Below are positions 25,622-34,743 of a stretch of 64,000 nt of DNA, piece by piece. Under the pieces are notes generated by a model, which worked only from the letters and a program-made list of their open reading frames with translations, was not told where the DNA came from and did not search any database. The DNA comes from an uncultured Victivallis sp. (GTDB lineage Bacteria > Verrucomicrobiota > Lentisphaeria > Victivallales > Victivallaceae), in the NCBI GenBank assembly GCA_944389895.1, contig CALXOA010000074.1:52539-116538 (forward strand), in the 5' to 3' direction. Position 1 is the first letter of the stretch; each line of letters starts with the position of its first letter. Both the position numbers and the translations under genes were made by a program.

Positions 25622-27190
25622 TCAGTTTTCCGTTTTTTTGAGATTCTTCCGGAACCCTTCCACAACGGTCCGCATACGTGGATTGTCTTTCGACCGGATG
25701 TATTTTCCCTCGGGAGTCATTTCGTGTTCAATGCTCCAGCCGGCCCATTCCCGGAAAGCGTGATAGGTCCAGTCCCACCCGTACTCCTCGAAGAGTTCGA
25801 TCATATCCCTGAGGTAGCGGTCCCCTCCTTCGGCACCGATGTGCACACTGAACTCCCCGACGAAAATGGGAACCCGATATTTCCGCTGAAATTCGATTGC
25901 ATCCTTCATGCTGACCCGGAGCTGTTCCTTGTCCCAGTAAAGTCCGTTGATCCAGCCGGGATACCCCCAGCGGATTTTCCAGCTCCCGCCGACAGACTGG
26001 TGGCTGTAGGCAAAAGGTTCATAGAAATGAGGACTGTAAATGATGTTTTTGTACCGCAACGGCTTGAAGTCACCGAACTGCGAGATGCTGAACCCGGCCG
26101 CTATGATGACAGGCATCTCCGGATCGATCGCACGGATTGCGGCGGTCACCTGCTCCGCAGTCCGCTGCCAAAGGTCAACGCTCGGAGTCCGGTTGTTCAC
26201 CGGTTCATTCAAAATGTCGTAACCGTAGATGGAAGGATTCCCCTTGTAACGGGTCGCAATCCTGCGCCATGCTTCGGTCAACGTATCGACGTCAAGCCCG
26301 GTATTGATCTCGTTGCTGGAAACTTTTGAGATCCGGTTCCCGGGACCGGCGTGAATATCTACAACGGCCTTGATGTGATACTGGCGACAGAGTTCAAGCA
26401 CCTCGTCGAGCCGCTTCATCTCCGCCTCGATCCATTTGAGATAGCCGTCGCGGGTGGAAATATCGATTCTGGGTGTGTTGAGTCCCGGATTCAACTGGTA
26501 ACGAATCAGATTGACCCCCCAGTCGGTGAGCTGCTGGAATGCCTCGTGAGACAGATCCCGCCCCGACATCACACCACGATATTTGGTACCGCTGCCCGGC
26601 CCGCGGGGAATCCTGGCAGCCTCCTGATTGACCGGAATATCACGGGGATCGACCTCACCCTCGACACAGCGGTAGATCTTGACGGAGGCAACGCGAAATT
26701 CCCCCGCTGCACCCTGAATCCCGAGATGCAACAACAGCCCTGTCGCATCAGCGGGGATCACTTCGACCAGCCCTTCCGGCTTCCAGGAAAAGGTGCCGAA
26801 ACTGCGGGAAGTTTCCGGCCAGCGATCGCGTCCACCTGTCTTGTAGTTGAGCATCACCTTGCTGCCCCAGAAGGGACGTTCACCCGGCTTGAGATCATTT
26901 CCCGCCACCACGGCCTCCAGCTGGATCATTCCGGTGAGTTTTTTCGCATCCAGAGGGATCATGATCCAGTCGGTTTCAGTATTCCGCTGGGTCCGGAACA
27001 CCAGTGCACCTTTCCCGTCCGGTCCCGCTTTCGGCCGGTAATGCTGCAACGCCTTCTCTCCGACTTTTTTCGCCCCTTCCCGGGTTGAAAAGTCCCCTTC
27101 CCACAACAGTTCGCCGTTGACGTAAGCCGCCCGGACTCCGGGGATCACCGCCAGCATTGCGAGCAGAAAACAGTTTCTCAGAAATTTCAT
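25622..27190 (-). CDS. Secreted GH5-family endoglycanase with N-terminal CBM-like module
   Basis: A 522-residue secreted beta-glycanase. Signal peptide residues 1-22. Residues about 25-175 form a CBM4/9-like module homologous to the two stand-alone proteins at 7891 and 8421 (shared GPDGKGAL, FGTFSWK, LGIQGAAG). The catalytic GH5 domain (about 200-515) has acid/base Glu329 (YDILNEP) and nucleophile Glu446 (FVGEFSV). The substrate may be cellulose, mannan or another beta-glycan. ATG at 27190 with GGAG 7 nt upstream is preferred over a TTG two codons earlier. It lies downstream of the pseudopilin gene. Confidence 0.9.
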   Translation of the reverse strand: MKFLRNCFLLAMLAVIPGVRAAYVNGELLWEGDFSTREGAKKVGEKALQHYRPKAGPDGKGALVFRTQRNTETDWIMIPLDAKKLTGMIQLEAVVAGNDLKPGERPFWGSKVMLNYKTGGRDRWPETSRSFGTFSWKPEGLVEVIPADATGLLLHLGIQGAAGEFRVASVKIYRCVEGEVDPRDIPVNQEAARIPRGPGSGTKYRGVMSGRDLSHEAFQQLTDWGVNLIRYQLNPGLNTPRIDISTRDGYLKWIEAEMKRLDEVLELCRQYHIKAVVDIHAGPGNRISKVSSNEINTGLDVDTLTEAWRRIATRYKGNPSIYGYDILNEPVNNRTPSVDLWQRTAEQVTAAIRAIDPEMPVIIAAGFSISQFGDFKPLRYKNIIYSPHFYEPFAYSHQSVGGSWKIRWGYPGWINGLYWDKEQLRVSMKDAIEFQRKYRVPIFVGEFSVHIGAEGGDRYLRDMIELFEEYGWDWTYHAFREWAGWSIEHEMTPEGKYIRSKDNPRMRTVVEGFRKNLKKTEN

Positions 27191-27217
27191 TTGCAAGCTC
27201 CACTGAAAGAAATTGTT

Positions 27218-27922
27218 CTAAAGGTTGCGCGGACCGTAAAGCCGGTTCCCGTTGGTACTCCACTTCCATTGAAACGGCGGTTGGTTCCAGGACAGGATAT
27301 CCGACCTCAAATGAAAGGATTCGACATGACCGTCACCGCACAATGAGTTATTGTTATGCCCGTGCCGTGTCGCCGGGACGCCATATCCATTCCGCGGCAG
27401 ATCACCACTGGTGAAAGTAATCCGGAAATATCCATACTGTCCGGTTGCGGAGACAGAGGATTCTATCAGAAAAATCTTGCTGGAAGGCTGATAGACCTGA
27501 CTCTCCTTGATTCCCTTCTGCTCATCATATCCGGCGTAGTTGATGTTGTAGGCCCAGTCAACTGGGTAGGTATTGTTTTTCCAGTCTCCGGCCCGAAACC
27601 AGTAATTTCCGGTACCATAGGCGGAAACCGGTACGGATGGGCATATGAAATCATTTCTGGTGATTGAGTTGAATGCATTGATCAGACAGAGTGTCCAATT
27701 CGGTTTACCGTCACTCCCCGCTTGAGTACACTTTGGAATCCAGCCGTCATAATTCTGAGTGTACAATGCAAAATACATCCCGAGTTGTTTGGCTGTATTC
27801 ATACATTTGACGGACTTCGCCTTATCTCTCGCTTTGTTCAATGCAGGAAGCAGTATTGACGCGAGAATGGCGATGATCGCAATTACGACCAGCAATTCGA
27901 TCAATGTGAAAAATCGTTTCAT
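27218..27922 (-). CDS. Prepilin-type N-terminal cleavage/methylation, H-X9-DG protein (pseudopilin)
   Basis: A 234-residue type II pseudopilin-like protein. A short basic leader MKR ends at the prepilin peptidase site before [18 protein letters not shown], giving a methylated Phe and a hydrophobic helix. The C-terminal region has [18 protein letters not shown], which fits the H-X9-DG motif exactly. These proteins are numerous in Lentisphaerae and Planctomycetes; their function is unknown and thought to involve the cell surface or secretion. AAGGAG precedes the ATG, which overlaps the stop of the GH63-like gene by 4 bp. Confidence 0.93.
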   Translation of the reverse strand: MKRFFTLIELLVVIAIIAILASILLPALNKARDKAKSVKCMNTAKQLGMYFALYTQNYDGWIPKCTQAGSDGKPNWTLCLINAFNSITRNDFICPSVPVSAYGTGNYWFRAGDWKNNTYPVDWAYNINYAGYDEQKGIKESQVYQPSSKIFLIESSVSATGQYGYFRITFTSGDLPRNGYGVPATRHGHNNNSLCGDGHVESFHLRSDILSWNQPPFQWKWSTNGNRLYGPRNL

Positions 27923-29358
27923 TGCACCAGCTCCTTTTGTTTGATGTTGAAATGATTCATGCCGGGTCGGCAACAAAACCGCTCCTCCTGTGTAATCAAG
28001 GTAACATCCTTATTTGTAACAACTTCAATTTCATCATCATCAAAGATGATATCGCAACAAAAATCACCGAAACAAAGATTCCTTACTCCATGTTTTCCCT
28101 GACGACGACGGTAGCAGCGAATAATTCCGGCAGTGGAATCGACCTCGTGAATCCCGATCACATTTTCAATCAGCAGCGCAATCGGCCCAAGCGCCGACCA
28201 GCCGCAGAAATCGGGTCGTACCAGACCACCCCTGCGACCGGTTGCCGGAGCTGTTCCGCAGGGAGCGTATGCCTCCCAGATGGTATGGGGGGCATATTTC
28301 TCAAACACCCGCAACATTCCGCCAATGGTTCTTTCCGCCAGTTCGGCGGCAAGCTCAAACCGGCCGTATTTCTCCAGGGATTTGATCACCATATAACTGG
28401 TCGGCATCCAGACTCCCCCCCGCCAGTAGCAGCCATCGGGCTGAAAATACGGGGTATCGCGTGCGACGGAGGGAATCGGAAATTCCCCGCCGAGTTTCTC
28501 CGGATCGGTAAGAACCGCAATCTGACGTGCTGCCCGGCTCTCATCGGCGACTTCGGCCAGCAACGGCCAGAAGGACGCCGGAGTCAGAACCCGGCAGACA
28601 TCCACGGTCGCAGCATGAAGATCATAGTAACAGCCGTCGACCTCGTCGAAATAGCACCGGTTCAACAACGTTTTCTTGTCATCGTAGCGCTCCCGGTACT
28701 CGGTGGCGATCGCCGTTTCGCCGATGCAATCGGCCAGTCGCGAGATATAGAGGGCGGAAAGCGCCTGTTGCGCCAGAATATCCATCCAGTAGAGATTGGC
28801 GGGAATATCATTGCCGCGCGGCGTATTGTCCATGCCGGAGGCGGTCCCGCTCCACAGATATCCACACTCATTTTTCTGCAGCATGTCAAGGCAGAAGGAG
28901 TGAGCGAATCGCTCCCCGATCCGCACGTTCTCCAGAAACTCATAATGGCGCTGAAGATAACGTTTTTCGACCAGATTGCGCCGGATGCGCTGCCGATCGC
29001 CGGTGAATTTGAACGATTCATACTCCGCCCATGCGAACAAAGGCGGATTATCCGGATGATGAATCTTCAAAGGGGATTCCACTCCATCGTACATCGGAAG
29101 ATAGAAGTTGTCGAGACTCTCCGTTCCGGGAAAATGTCTGAATGCATATCTGCAATAGAACGTCATGAAACAGCTGTCCCAGATCCACAGCCGCTCCCGG
29201 GTGAATGCCTCATCCATGTGCCGGGGAACCGGCAAGCCCGGGGTGGTTACGATATGTTCCGCCGCGAGACGCCACGCCGCCTCGTAAAGCCGAACAAAAC
29301 CGGGTTCGCGATCGAACACCACTTCCGGTACCTGCGGCATTGAAAAATTGATTTGCAT
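27919..29358 (-). CDS. GH63/MGH1-like (alpha/alpha)6-barrel glycoside hydrolase
   Basis: A cytosolic 479-residue (alpha/alpha)6-barrel protein of the mannosylglycerate-hydrolase/GH63/trehalase-like group. Diagnostic blocks are [17 protein letters not shown] near residues 57-75, [14 protein letters not shown] ([15 protein letters not shown]) and [14 protein letters not shown]. The Asp of the MDNTPR block and a Glu near WEAYAP are the likely catalytic acids. There is no signal peptide. The likely action is on an alpha-linked oligosaccharide. A consensus promoter lies upstream and the stop overlaps the pseudopilin start. Confidence 0.85.
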   Translation of the reverse strand: MQINFSMPQVPEVVFDREPGFVRLYEAAWRLAAEHIVTTPGLPVPRHMDEAFTRERLWIWDSCFMTFYCRYAFRHFPGTESLDNFYLPMYDGVESPLKIHHPDNPPLFAWAEYESFKFTGDRQRIRRNLVEKRYLQRHYEFLENVRIGERFAHSFCLDMLQKNECGYLWSGTASGMDNTPRGNDIPANLYWMDILAQQALSALYISRLADCIGETAIATEYRERYDDKKTLLNRCYFDEVDGCYYDLHAATVDVCRVLTPASFWPLLAEVADESRAARQIAVLTDPEKLGGEFPIPSVARDTPYFQPDGCYWRGGVWMPTSYMVIKSLEKYGRFELAAELAERTIGGMLRVFEKYAPHTIWEAYAPCGTAPATGRRGGLVRPDFCGWSALGPIALLIENVIGIHEVDSTAGIIRCYRRRQGKHGVRNLCFGDFCCDIIFDDDEIEVVTNKDVTLITQEERFCCRPGMNHFNIKQKELVQ

Positions 29359-29405
29359 GATTCTATTTCACTTCCTGGATCATTTTCAAGCTCTCGTCAC
29401 TTTTA

Positions 29406-29434
29406 ATTATACTTGAAAGGAATAGTTGAAACAA
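29406..29434 (-). promoter_or_regulatory. Predicted sigma70 promoter of the GH63-pseudopilin-GH5 operon
   Basis: On the minus strand, TTGTTT is followed after 17 bp by a perfect TATAAT, about 48 bp upstream of the ATG at 29358. It lies in the 203-bp intergenic region shared with the divergent AraC regulator. Confidence 0.65.
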
Positions 29435-29498
29435 CCCCTGCGGGAAGGTTAAAATTACAAAAAATCGCAAAAAAAATATCTTTTTTCAATACCGGGGA

Positions 29499-29526
29499 TT
29501 GACATTGCCTTTTTTGATAATATCTT
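29499..29526 (+). promoter_or_regulatory. Predicted sigma70 promoter of the AraC-family gene
   Basis: A perfect TTGACA is followed after 16 bp by TATCTT, about 35 bp upstream of the ATG at 29562. It is divergent from the GH63 operon promoter. Confidence 0.5.
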
Positions 29527-29561
29527 CCCTTCGGTAACCGGAAAATGAGGAGAGAATAACG

Positions 29562-30455
29562 ATGAAAACAAAGTTCCAGGAGGGCTACTCCTTCTCCTCG
29601 GCCGAGACCACTTTGCCTCTGTCCCGGAAAATGGAGGCCTCCTGGGATCTCGGCCGTCGTCGGAATTTCCCGCTCTGGCCCGAATTTGTCTCCTTTGTCC
29701 ATTGTCCGCCTCAATGGTATTATATCCACCACAACCCGCAACTTCACTGTTTCGAAATTCCGGTCAACGGGCAGCTCTGCCTGACTCATCAGGACAAAAC
29801 CTTTATCCTCAGCCCCGGGGAAATCTATCTGCTGCCGATCGGCGAATACAACCGCCTGGCAATCGATGAACAACATGGTTTCTGCAACAAATGGAGCATC
29901 GGCTTCTGCGGCAATCAGCTGACCTCGCTTCTGATCTCGCTGTTCCGGGATCATCACCACTTTTTCATCCGGAATCTGGATCCCTTCATTTCGCTGCTTC
30001 AGGAACTGCACAATGAACTGCATGAAAAACGTGCTTCATCCGTACCGCGGATCGCCGGGCTCGCGCTGCAGTTTCTGATGGAACTGGCGGCCTTTGTGCC
30101 GAGTGGAATTTCCCCGCAACTTGCCGATGCGGTCCGGATTCTGGAATTTAACCTCGCCAGTCCCATCCGGGTCAGGCAGGTGGCTGCGGAACTGAACATC
30201 TCGGAATCCCGACTCGAAACACTGTTCCGGGAACATTTCGGGGTCACACCCAAAAATTATCTGACACGTTTGCGGATCCGTCAGGCGGAACGACTGCTGC
30301 AACACAGTTCATTGTCGATCAAAGAGATTTCGCAACGCACCGGATACACCGCGCCGCAGTACTTCATCCGGGAATTTCGGAAGGAACACGGCTGTCCACC
30401 GGGAGTCTGGCGCCGGCGCCAGAACGGGAAAGGCGCATCCAACGAAAAGAGCTGA
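29562..30455 (+). CDS. AraC-family transcriptional regulator
   Basis: A 297-residue activator. The N-terminal cupin-like sensing domain (about 40-170) contains LCLTHQDKTFILSPGEIYLLP. The C-terminal pair of helix-turn-helix motifs (about 195-290) contains VRQVAAELNISESRLETLFR and IKEISQRTGYTAPQYFIREF. A GAGGAGA ribosome site precedes the ATG. It faces away from the GH63-pseudopilin-GH5 operon and is followed by the GH106-like gene, so it probably controls both sides. Confidence 0.93.
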   Translation: MKTKFQEGYSFSSAETTLPLSRKMEASWDLGRRRNFPLWPEFVSFVHCPPQWYYIHHNPQLHCFEIPVNGQLCLTHQDKTFILSPGEIYLLPIGEYNRLAIDEQHGFCNKWSIGFCGNQLTSLLISLFRDHHHFFIRNLDPFISLLQELHNELHEKRASSVPRIAGLALQFLMELAAFVPSGISPQLADAVRILEFNLASPIRVRQVAAELNISESRLETLFREHFGVTPKNYLTRLRIRQAERLLQHSSLSIKEISQRTGYTAPQYFIREFRKEHGCPPGVWRRRQNGKGASNEKS

Positions 30456-30666
30456 TTTTTCTGAGTCCCCGGGACTCCCGAAAGTCGGTTCCCGCCCCCT
30501 CGCCTTCCCCATCCCGGTCCCTTAATTTCCCTCCCGTCGCATTTTTGACAAAATTATGCTGTTTTTTGACTTTTTTGTGATGGAAAAACCAGCAAACTGC
30601 GAGTATGCTATGTGCGAAGTAACCGAAAATCGGCTCGTTCGAAGCTCAAATGAAAGGTAACTGAAA

Positions 30667-33600
30667 ATGGAAAATCTGTACGCCTCTTCACAGCAGAAGG
30701 AGTTCGCCGGACTGTTTGCCGCCCCCGGCGCGGTCTACCGTGACACTCCCTTCTGGGCGTGGAACTGTGAATTGGACAAGGAGCAGACAAAACGCCAGAT
30801 CCTGATTTTCAAAGAGATGGGCATGGGCGGATTCCACATGCACGCCCGCACCGGCCTCGGCACGCCTTATCTCGGGGAAGAGTTCATGAAGCGCGTCGGA
30901 GAATGTGTCGAAACCGCGCGTGACAATCAGATGCTCGCCTGGCTTTACGATGAGGACCGCTGGCCCTCCGGCGCCGCGGGCGGCCTTGTTACAAAAAATC
31001 CGAAATACCGGGCCCGCCATCTGTTGATGACCAGCGAAAAACGCACCGAAGCCCCCGATCCGGAAAATGATAATTCCGGCGCATTGCTGACCTGTTATTC
31101 GATCCGGCTCGACGCCGACGGTTTTCTCACCTCCTACCGGCGTATCGGCGAAAACGAAGCACCGGAAGAGGGCGCAGAGAAATTCTACCTCTACCTGATG
31201 GTCGACTATTCAAATCCATGGTACAACGATCAGACCTATGTTGATACCCTGAATCCGGAGGCGATCCGCAAATTCGTGGAAGTCACCCATGAACGCTACC
31301 GGGAATGTGTCGGCGATGAATTTGGGAAGACGATTCCGGCGATCTTCACCGACGAGCCGCAGTTCACCCGCAAAACCGCGCTCAAGTTCGCACGGGAAAA
31401 ACGCGATGTCTGCATGCCTTACACCAACGACCTGCCGGAAACCTACCGGAAAGCCTACGGTGCCGATTTCTTCGACACTTTCCCCGAAGTCGTGTGGGAA
31501 TTGCCCGGCGGCAAATATTCCCTGGCGCGCTACCGCTATCACGACCACGTTGCGGAACGATTCAGCTCCGCCTTCGCCGATACGATCGGCAACTGGTGCG
31601 AAGCGAACCATCTTCGTTGCTCCGGGCACATGATGGAGGAGCCGACCCTCGAATCGCAGACCTCCGCGCTGGGCGAAACCATGCGCAGTTACCGCTCGTT
31701 CCAGCTGCCCGGCATCGACATGCTCTGCGATGGAACCGAGTTCAGCACAGCCAAGCAGGCCCAGAGCGCTTCGCACCAGTACGGGCGCGGCGGTGTGCTC
31801 AGCGAACTTGACGGCGTCACCGACTGGGATTTCACCTTCATGGGGCACAAATGGCACGGCGACTGGCAGGCCGCGCTCGGGATCACGGTGCGTGTCCCCC
31901 ACCTCGCCTGGATGTCGATGGCCGGTGAGGCGAAACGCGATTATCCGGCTTCGATCAGCTATCAGTCTCCGTGGTATCGGAAATACACGCTGATCGCCGA
32001 TCACTTCGCACGGGTCAATGCCGCATTGACGCGCGGCCGTGCGCAAGTACGTGTCGGCGTGATCCATCCGGTGGAGTCCTACTGGCTCGCCTACGGGCCG
32101 CAGGATATGACCGCCGGACGGCGCGAACACCTGGAGGAGAGTTTCCACAACCTGATCGGCTGGCTGCTGCACGGACTGATCGATTTCGATTTCATCTCCG
32201 AGTCGCTGCTGCCCGACCTGTGTCCGATCCAGCTCGGCAAGCGGTTCATCGTCGGCGAAATGGCTTACGACACCGTAATCGTCCCGCCGAGCATCACAAT
32301 GCGCGGCACCACGCTGGAACGGCTGCGCCAGTTCCGTGAAAAGGGCGGCCGGGTAATCTTCACCGGCGATGTTCCGGTCTGTCTCGATGCCGTGGAGTCC
32401 TCTGCGGTTCAGGAGTTTGCCGCGAAATGCGAGCACGTCGGATTCAGCCGTCACTCGCTCGTCGCCGCGCTTGAAGATCTGCGCGATGTGGCAGTCATCA
32501 ACCGGGAAAGCGGCTTCCCGCTCAAGAACCTTCTCTATCAGATGCGCGAGACGAAGGGCGCGAACTATCTTTTCATCTGCAACAATGAGCGTTACGGGGT
32601 CGCCCACGACTGCTATGTGAAAATCCGCGGCAGTTACCAGGTCAACTATCTGGACACCATGACCGGGAAAATCACTCCGGCAGCGGCGAAACATCAAAAC
32701 GGCTGGACGGTACTCGAATACGGGTTCTACGCTCATGGACACCTGCTGCTCGAGTTGATCCCGGCGGAACAGAGCGTCGGAATCACCCTGACTCATCCCG
32801 CGGTCAGGGAGGAGGAGGTGGAGCGGTTGACGCTCGAACACCTTTCCGGCCCGCTGCCGGTGAAGCTCGATGAACCGAATGTCCTTGTCCTCGATCAGGC
32901 GAAATGGCGTTTCGCCGGGGAAAAAGAGTGGCACCCGCGCGAGGAGATCCTCCGGCTCGACAATCAGATCCGTCAGGCGCTCGACCAGCGGTTGCGCGGC
33001 GGTCATATCGTCCAGCCATGGGTCTACGGCAAGTCCACGGAAAAACTGGCGACGGTGGAACTTTCCTACACGATCGATTCGCTGGTCGATGTCGAAAATG
33101 CTCTCTTCGGCATGGAAGCGCCTGAAAACGCCGAAATCTTCTTCGACGGGATCCCGGTGGATTTCGAAGATTGCGGCTGGTGGACCGACGAGTCTCTGCG
33201 TACCACGTTGTTCCCGGAAATCCGGAAAGGCAGCCATGAACTTCTGCTCCGCATCGGGTACACCCGTTCGACCGATCTGGAACGCTGTTTCCTGCTCGGC
33301 GATTTCGGAGTCGAAATGCGCGGTGACGAAGCCCGTCTTACCGCACCGGTCAGGGAACTGGTGTGGGGCGACGCGACGCATCAGGGGTTGCCGTTCTACG
33401 GCGGGAACATCACCTATTGCTGCAGCTTCGAACTGCCGGAGGCGCAGGAACTCGATGTGCGTATCCCATCCCGTTCCACCAGCTATGCGGGAAGCAATGA
33501 CAATCAGACGCCCCGCGAAGTCCCGTTCGCCGGTTATCGCGGCACACTTGCGAGCGTCTCGCTCGACGGCTGTGAAAAAGGTGATCTCGCCTTCGCACCG

Positions 33601-33819
33601 TATCAGTGTTCGCTCGGCAGAGTCGAGGCGGGAAAACATACGCTGGAACTCAAGCTCTACGGCAGCCGGGTCAACAGCCAGGGGACGCTTCATCTCACGT
33701 TCCGGACGCTCTGGACCGGTCCGAATGCGTGGCGGAGCGAAGGCGACCACTTCAGCTACGAATATCATCTCCAGCCCTTCGGCGTATTTGTTGCGCCGCG
33801 GCTGTTGAAGAAGTGCTGA
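30667..33819 (+). CDS. Large GH106-like glycosyl hydrolase (alpha-L-rhamnosidase-related)
   Basis: A 1050-residue protein without a signal peptide. The N-terminal (beta/alpha)8 part has FWAWNCELDKEQTKRQI, MGMGGFHMHARTGLG, WLYDEDRWPSG and IFTDEPQF (Glu230), the block pattern of GH106-like rhamnosidases. The C-terminal third (from about residue 740) is made of beta-sandwich domains including a galactose-binding-like fold (SLVDVENALFGMEAPEN to RKGSHELLLRIGYTRSTD). The substrate is probably an alpha-L-rhamnoside, as an inference only. It follows the AraC gene after 211 bp that hold an AT-rich tract and a weak GAGTCC/GGACTC hairpin. AAAGG ribosome site. Confidence 0.8.
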   Translation: MENLYASSQQKEFAGLFAAPGAVYRDTPFWAWNCELDKEQTKRQILIFKEMGMGGFHMHARTGLGTPYLGEEFMKRVGECVETARDNQMLAWLYDEDRWPSGAAGGLVTKNPKYRARHLLMTSEKRTEAPDPENDNSGALLTCYSIRLDADGFLTSYRRIGENEAPEEGAEKFYLYLMVDYSNPWYNDQTYVDTLNPEAIRKFVEVTHERYRECVGDEFGKTIPAIFTDEPQFTRKTALKFAREKRDVCMPYTNDLPETYRKAYGADFFDTFPEVVWELPGGKYSLARYRYHDHVAERFSSAFADTIGNWCEANHLRCSGHMMEEPTLESQTSALGETMRSYRSFQLPGIDMLCDGTEFSTAKQAQSASHQYGRGGVLSELDGVTDWDFTFMGHKWHGDWQAALGITVRVPHLAWMSMAGEAKRDYPASISYQSPWYRKYTLIADHFARVNAALTRGRAQVRVGVIHPVESYWLAYGPQDMTAGRREHLEESFHNLIGWLLHGLIDFDFISESLLPDLCPIQLGKRFIVGEMAYDTVIVPPSITMRGTTLERLRQFREKGGRVIFTGDVPVCLDAVESSAVQEFAAKCEHVGFSRHSLVAALEDLRDVAVINRESGFPLKNLLYQMRETKGANYLFICNNERYGVAHDCYVKIRGSYQVNYLDTMTGKITPAAAKHQNGWTVLEYGFYAHGHLLLELIPAEQSVGITLTHPAVREEEVERLTLEHLSGPLPVKLDEPNVLVLDQAKWRFAGEKEWHPREEILRLDNQIRQALDQRLRGGHIVQPWVYGKSTEKLATVELSYTIDSLVDVENALFGMEAPENAEIFFDGIPVDFEDCGWWTDESLRTTLFPEIRKGSHELLLRIGYTRSTDLERCFLLGDFGVEMRGDEARLTAPVRELVWGDATHQGLPFYGGNITYCCSFELPEAQELDVRIPSRSTSYAGSNDNQTPREVPFAGYRGTLASVSLDGCEKGDLAFAPYQCSLGRVEAGKHTLELKLYGSRVNSQGTLHLTFRTLWTGPNAWRSEGDHFSYEYHLQPFGVFVAPRLLKKC

Positions 33820-34601
33820 ATCAGCATACATTCACCGAACTCCACGCCGGTGCAGAAACGCTCCGGCGCGGAGTTTTCGTATTCTACAGCTCTCCCCGTC
33901 TCTGGAAATATGCGTTGATTCCGATGGGGTTGCTGCTGCTCGGCTACGCTGCGGCACTGACGCTGGCGATCTGTCTGGCCGGACCACTGGCGAACCTGCT
34001 CCTGCCGGAGCCGGCCGGTGCCGGGGAGTGGCTCCGGATCCTCTACATGATCATCCGGGGGATCATTCATCTCGGGCTGATTGCGCTGGTGCTTCTTGTG
34101 GGGGCACTGTTGTTTTCAACCCTTTACGAGGCGATCGGTTCCTTTTTTTTCGACGAACTGGTCGCGCGATATCTGGAGAATCGCAGGGGCGGCCTGCCGC
34201 CGCCGCTCTCTTTCCGGGAAAGTCTGCTTGCGTTCCGAACGGCGATGCTCTTCGCGCTCGGCAGCATGATCAGAAGCGTTCTGGCGCTGATTCCGGCGCT
34301 GCTGATTCCGGTGATCGGGATTCTGCCCGCCGTGTGGCTTGTCGGGCCGCGCCTCGGGCTGAGCTGCCTCCTGCCGGCCGCACAGCTTGACCGGGTCTCC
34401 GCCGCCGGATTGAAGCGTTTCGCGAAAAAACACCGCGCTCTGCTGCTCGGATTCGGAGGCCTCGTCTGTCTGTTGCAACTCGTGCCGTTTGCGGGAGTTC
34501 TGCTGCTGCCCGGATTCACGCTCGGTGGTGCAATGCTTTATGAAGAACGTGTCCGACCGGAGCTTCTCCCATCTGCGGAACAGGCTGCCCCGGCCCCGTA
34601 A
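33813..34601 (+). CDS. EI24-like multi-pass membrane protein (CysZ-related)
   Basis: A 262-residue inner-membrane protein with about five or six hydrophobic helices (from LIPMGLLLLGYAAALTLAI to LVPFAGVLLLPGFTLGG). The middle segment LYEAIGSFFFDELVARYLE followed by a positively charged loop is typical of the EI24/CysZ family of putative sulfate or small-anion transporters. The GTG start overlaps the GH106-like stop by 7 bp; no strong ribosome site is visible. The function is known only at family level. No sulfur-assimilation gene is adjacent. Confidence 0.75.
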   Translation: MLNQHTFTELHAGAETLRRGVFVFYSSPRLWKYALIPMGLLLLGYAAALTLAICLAGPLANLLLPEPAGAGEWLRILYMIIRGIIHLGLIALVLLVGALLFSTLYEAIGSFFFDELVARYLENRRGGLPPPLSFRESLLAFRTAMLFALGSMIRSVLALIPALLIPVIGILPAVWLVGPRLGLSCLLPAAQLDRVSAAGLKRFAKKHRALLLGFGGLVCLLQLVPFAGVLLLPGFTLGGAMLYEERVRPELLPSAEQAAPAP

Positions 34602-34661
34602 TCCCCCCTGCCCGGAGCTGGAAACTCCTGAATTTTTTATCTGCTGACGGATGAAGCACGC

Positions 34662-34689
34662 TTGTATTTTTTTCAAAGCAAAGTAGATT
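34662..34689 (+). promoter_or_regulatory. Predicted sigma70 promoter of alaS
   Basis: TTGTAT is followed after 16 bp by TAGATT, about 55 bp upstream of the ATG at 34744. A weak GGAG/CTCC hairpin with a T run (about 34615-34640) just upstream may end the EI24-like transcript. Confidence 0.4.
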
Positions 34690-34743
34690 AATGATTTACT
34701 GTACGATATCGAAACAAACCAAATATTCCGGGATTTTTTTCTC

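Noticed and set aside
27922..29343. A 473-codon plus-strand frame opposite the GH63-like gene
   Set aside because: The minus-strand product has conserved (alpha/alpha)6-barrel motifs, a TATAAT promoter and coupled translation; the plus frame has none.
31210..33831. An 873-codon open frame on the minus strand opposite the GH106-like gene
   Set aside because: It is the antisense shadow of a gene with clear family motifs; its translation has no recognisable domain and is rich in Arg, His and Asp typical of GC-rich antisense frames.
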